64,000 nucleotides of DNA, from positions 224,023 to 288,022 of the forward strand of contig NZ_JASHKN010000005.1 in the NCBI RefSeq assembly GCF_030056735.1, read 5' to 3'. Position numbers and translations under genes: made by a program. Shown here one piece after another: positions 61,724-64,000 of the stretch; the stretch's first letter is position 1; each line of letters opens with the position of its first letter. This stretch comes from Rhodococcus sp. IEGM 1409. GTDB lineage: Bacteria; Actinomycetota; Actinomycetes; Mycobacteriales; Mycobacteriaceae. Below the pieces are notes generated by a model that saw only the letters and a list, made by a program, of their open reading frames with translations, made no database searches and was not told the origin of the DNA.

Positions 61724-63037
61724 ATGGCACGTGAACAGGCTGTGTCCGGCAACCCGTGGGTGGCGGTCAGGCCAGGCGATGACGTCGCGTTACTTGCGCG
61801 GCGACTTTCCTCTGCCCATCAGTCGTTCATCGATGCCCGGGGCGTGCCCGGCCAAGGACTTACCGACGACTCCCATGTCCGTTCGGTCGTGCTCGAATCC
61901 TGGATGCGGAGCCGCAACAAGGGAGTAAATCCCGACGTTGTCGGCAACCCCGAAATGCTCGAAGGACTGGAGCTCGAAAAGTATCGATCCGCGCATCCCA
62001 TGTCACTGATACGTCCGGTGATCCGGAAACTGCTGGTGGAAGATGCCGCCGAGACCGGCTTGCTGATCGCGATCAGTGACGCACACGGTCGACTGCTCTG
62101 GGTGGAGGGTGACAACTCGGCCAAGGACAAGGCGTTGTCCATGAACTTCGTCGAAGGCGCCGACTGGAGCGAAGATCGTGTCGGTACCAACGCGCCGGGA
62201 ACGGCGCTTGCTCTCGATCACTCCGTACAGATCTTCGGATCCGAGCATTTCAACCGAACCGTGCACGACTGGAGTTGTTCGGCCGCACCCGTCCACGACC
62301 CCACCACTGGGCAAATCCTCGGTGCCATCGACATCACCGGTGGACCCAGGGTCGCGGTTCCCGAAGTGCTGTCGCTGATCCGTGCAACTGTTGCTGCCGC
62401 CGAATCGGAATTGCGATTCCACCTCTTGAACTCGCCCATCCCGCTCAGCGCCACGGCTCCGCGCCTCGAAACCTTCGGTGCCGGCCGGCCGACGCTGGTT
62501 CGCGGTGGCGACCGAATTCCGATTTCGCAGCGGCACGCCGAAATTCTCCTGCTGCTCTCCGAACATCCGGAGGGTCTCAGCTCCGACCACCTTGCAGTCC
62601 TGCTCGACGAGGGTGAACTCGACGCAGTGACCATTCGTGCGGAAATGTCGCGGCTTCGTAAGGTTTTCGGCGCGGACCGGCTGGCTTCGCGCCCCTATCG
62701 GATCATCACGGAGTTCACGACAGACGTCGGCGACGTGCGGGCAGCGTTGGATCGCGGAGACGCGGCGACGGCGATGAAACTGTATTCGGGCCCCGTGCTT
62801 GCAGGCTCGGCCTCTCCCGGGATCGAAGAGGTACGGGAAGAACTGCGCACCAGGGTTCAGGCAGCTCTGCTGCGTGGAGGCGACGCGAACCTCCTGGCCC
62901 GGTGGACCACGTCCGTACACGGCCGCGAAGACTCCGTCGTGTGGGAGGCCTACCTCTCCACGTTGGATCCGCAATCTCCGCTGTATTCGCAGGTCCAAGC
63001 AAGAATTGATCTCCTCGACCGCCAATTGGGCATCTGA
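61724..63037 (+). CDS. GAF-domain transcriptional regulator, AcoR-like without AAA+ domain
   Basis: 437 residues. An AcoR-type N-terminal sensory region (LESWMRSRNKGVNPDVVGNP; GAF-like domain GLLIAISDAHGRLLWVEGDN through NRTVHDWSCSAAPVHDP) as in acetoin/aldehyde-responsive activators, but the sigma-54 AAA+ core is absent. The C-terminal half has a winged-helix-like region (RHAEILLLLSEHPEGLSSDH) and a helical tail. Adjacent thcA is its likely target, with the palindrome at 63069-63082. ATG 61724 with GGAGGAACG. Regulators of this type control aldehyde dehydrogenases in actinobacteria. Confidence 0.8.
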   Translation: MAREQAVSGNPWVAVRPGDDVALLARRLSSAHQSFIDARGVPGQGLTDDSHVRSVVLESWMRSRNKGVNPDVVGNPEMLEGLELEKYRSAHPMSLIRPVIRKLLVEDAAETGLLIAISDAHGRLLWVEGDNSAKDKALSMNFVEGADWSEDRVGTNAPGTALALDHSVQIFGSEHFNRTVHDWSCSAAPVHDPTTGQILGAIDITGGPRVAVPEVLSLIRATVAAAESELRFHLLNSPIPLSATAPRLETFGAGRPTLVRGGDRIPISQRHAEILLLLSEHPEGLSSDHLAVLLDEGELDAVTIRAEMSRLRKVFGADRLASRPYRIITEFTTDVGDVRAALDRGDAATAMKLYSGPVLAGSASPGIEEVREELRTRVQAALLRGGDANLLARWTTSVHGREDSVVWEAYLSTLDPQSPLYSQVQARIDLLDRQLGI

Positions 63038-63068
63038 GAATCAGCTGCGTTTCTCGCACGCAACGTAC

Positions 63069-63082
63069 TTGCAACGTTGCAA
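63069..63082. promoter_or_regulatory. Perfect 14-bp palindrome upstream of thcA
   Basis: TTGCAACGTTGCAA is a perfect palindrome 99 bp before thcA, the best candidate for the GAF regulator binding site. A further hairpin-like repeat (CACCCC-N5-GGGGTG) lies at 63102-63118. Confidence 0.6.
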
Positions 63083-63180
63083 CTCCTAGTGTTGTGAATC
63101 ACACCCCATCGGGGGGTGGGATTGCAGTCACCGATTTGGTGGGTGCGCCCAGGAAGAACACGTTTACATAGGAGCTTGCA

Positions 63181-64000
63181 ATGACCGTGTACGCCCGCCC
63201 AGGTACCGCCGACGCGATCATGTCCTTCCAGTCTCGATACGACAACTGGATCGGCAACGAATGGGTTGCTCCGGTCAAGGGTCAGTACTTCGAGAACCCG
63301 ACACCGGTGACCGGACAGAATTTCTGTGATGTGGCTCGTTCCACCGCAGAAGACATCGAGCTCGCTCTCGACGCAGCGCACGCAGCAGCTCCGGCCTGGG
63401 GCAAGACCTCGGTCGCCGAGCGCGCGATCATCTTGAACAAGATCGCTGACCGTATGGAGGAGAACCTCGAATCGATCGCACTCGCCGAGTCGTGGGACAA
63501 CGGCAAGCCGATCCGCGAGACCATCAACGCCGACATTCCGCTCGCCATCGATCACTTCCGTTACTTCGCGGGAGCTATTCGCGCACAGGAAGGTTCGCTC
63601 TCGGAGATCAACTCCGACACCGTGGCCTACCACTTCCACGAGCCGCTCGGTGTAGTCGGCCAGATCATTCCGTGGAACTTCCCGATCCTCATGGCCGTGT
63701 GGAAGCTTGCTCCCGCCCTCGCTGCCGGCAATGCCATCGTGCTCAAGCCTGCCGAGCAGACACCCGTCTCGATCCTGCATCTCATCGGCATCATCGGTGA
63801 CCTGCTGCCGGCCGGTGTTCTCAACATCGTCAACGGCTTCGGCGTGGAGGCCGGAAAGCCGCTGGCGTCGAGCCCGCGAATCAAGAAGATCGCGTTCACC
63901 GGCGAAACCACCACCGGTCGCCTGATCATGCAGTACGCATCGCAGAACCTCATCCCCGTCACCCTCGAACTCGGTGGCAAGAGCCCCAACATCTTCTTCT
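63181..64000 (+). CDS. thcA: Aldehyde dehydrogenase ThcA (3' truncated by window)
   Basis: First 273 residues of an NAD-dependent aldehyde dehydrogenase. The start [20 protein letters not shown] matches, as I recall it, the EPTC-inducible ThcA of R. erythropolis. Visible motifs: [32 protein letters not shown] (cofactor lysine), FTGETTTGR and LELGGKSPN with the general-base Glu; the catalytic Cys lies beyond the window. GGAG lies seven bases upstream of the ATG. It oxidises short aldehydes, completing alcohol oxidation by Mdo. Confidence 0.92.
   Translation, partial: MTVYARPGTADAIMSFQSRYDNWIGNEWVAPVKGQYFENPTPVTGQNFCDVARSTAEDIELALDAAHAAAPAWGKTSVAERAIILNKIADRMEENLESIALAESWDNGKPIRETINADIPLAIDHFRYFAGAIRAQEGSLSEINSDTVAYHFHEPLGVVGQIIPWNFPILMAVWKLAPALAAGNAIVLKPAEQTPVSILHLIGIIGDLLPAGVLNIVNGFGVEAGKPLASSPRIKKIAFTGETTTGRLIMQYASQNLIPVTLELGGKSPNIFF

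Overview
The window comes from a high-GC actinomycete, almost certainly a Rhodococcus of the erythropolis/qingshengii group. The evidence is a mycofactocin (MFT) biosynthesis locus, an NDMA-dependent methanol dehydrogenase, a ThcA-type aldehyde dehydrogenase, a KshB steroid reductase under a KstR-type operator, DUF3558 lipoproteins, and an actinobacterial str operon (rpsL-rpsG-fusA-tuf). It reads as ordinary chromosome. I see no rRNA or tRNA gene, no CRISPR array, no insertion sequence with terminal repeats and no replication origin.

Layout. 1-4.9 kb: end of a CYP102-type P450, a MerR regulator divergent from a pair of SMR efflux subunits, a luciferase-like oxidoreductase with MarR, a pirin, and a decayed PaaI thioesterase. 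4.9-17.1 kb: a divergent lipid-catabolism region. Leftward are enoyl-CoA hydratase, EamA exporter and gamma carbonic anhydrase. Rightward is a translationally coupled run of a TIGR03084 protein, AtuA, acyl-CoA dehydrogenase, carboxyltransferase, biotin carboxylase, a second acyl-CoA dehydrogenase and a LiuC-like hydratase, followed by TetR. 17.2-18.3 kb: two overlapping DUF3558 lipoproteins. 18.4-23.3 kb: the str operon, closed by a textbook terminator. 23.3-25.9 kb: a leftward Asp23/AmaP envelope-stress cluster. 26-32 kb: ferredoxin reductase, racemase, SPW membrane protein, AlkD-like protein, GT87 mannosyltransferase and kshB.

32.3-41 kb is an alcohol-oxidation locus: mdo, a MoxR ATPase, a VWA partner, a small membrane protein, an antisense RNHCP protein, an iron alcohol dehydrogenase, and a GAF histidine kinase with its NarL-type regulator. 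The layout resembles the mno/mnoSR region of Mycolicibacterium smegmatis. 41-47.3 kb holds a sigma-like protein, a GbsR/MarR regulator with a two-gene ABC exporter, a frameshifted thioesterase and several small conserved proteins.

47.3-61.6 kb is the MFT locus: mftM and mftR leftward, then mftA-mftB-mftC-mftD, two FadH/OYE-type flavoenzymes flanking an MFT-type SDR, an SOS-box-bearing DUF222/HNH gene that breaks the run, and mftE-mftF-mftG. A GAF-domain regulator and thcA (cut by the window end) follow. Together the last 32 kb appears to make the cofactor (mft genes), use it to oxidise alcohols (mdo, possibly the SDR), regulate this (mnoSR-like kinase/regulator, MftR, GAF regulator) and remove the aldehyde (ThcA).

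Points of most interest: the SOS-regulated HNH cassette inside the mft operon, the MoxR/VWA pair behind mdo, tandem hairpins after mdo, an in-frame partial duplication in an RNHCP protein, two gene remnants, and seven short tandem duplications, most of them at gene ends or between genes.
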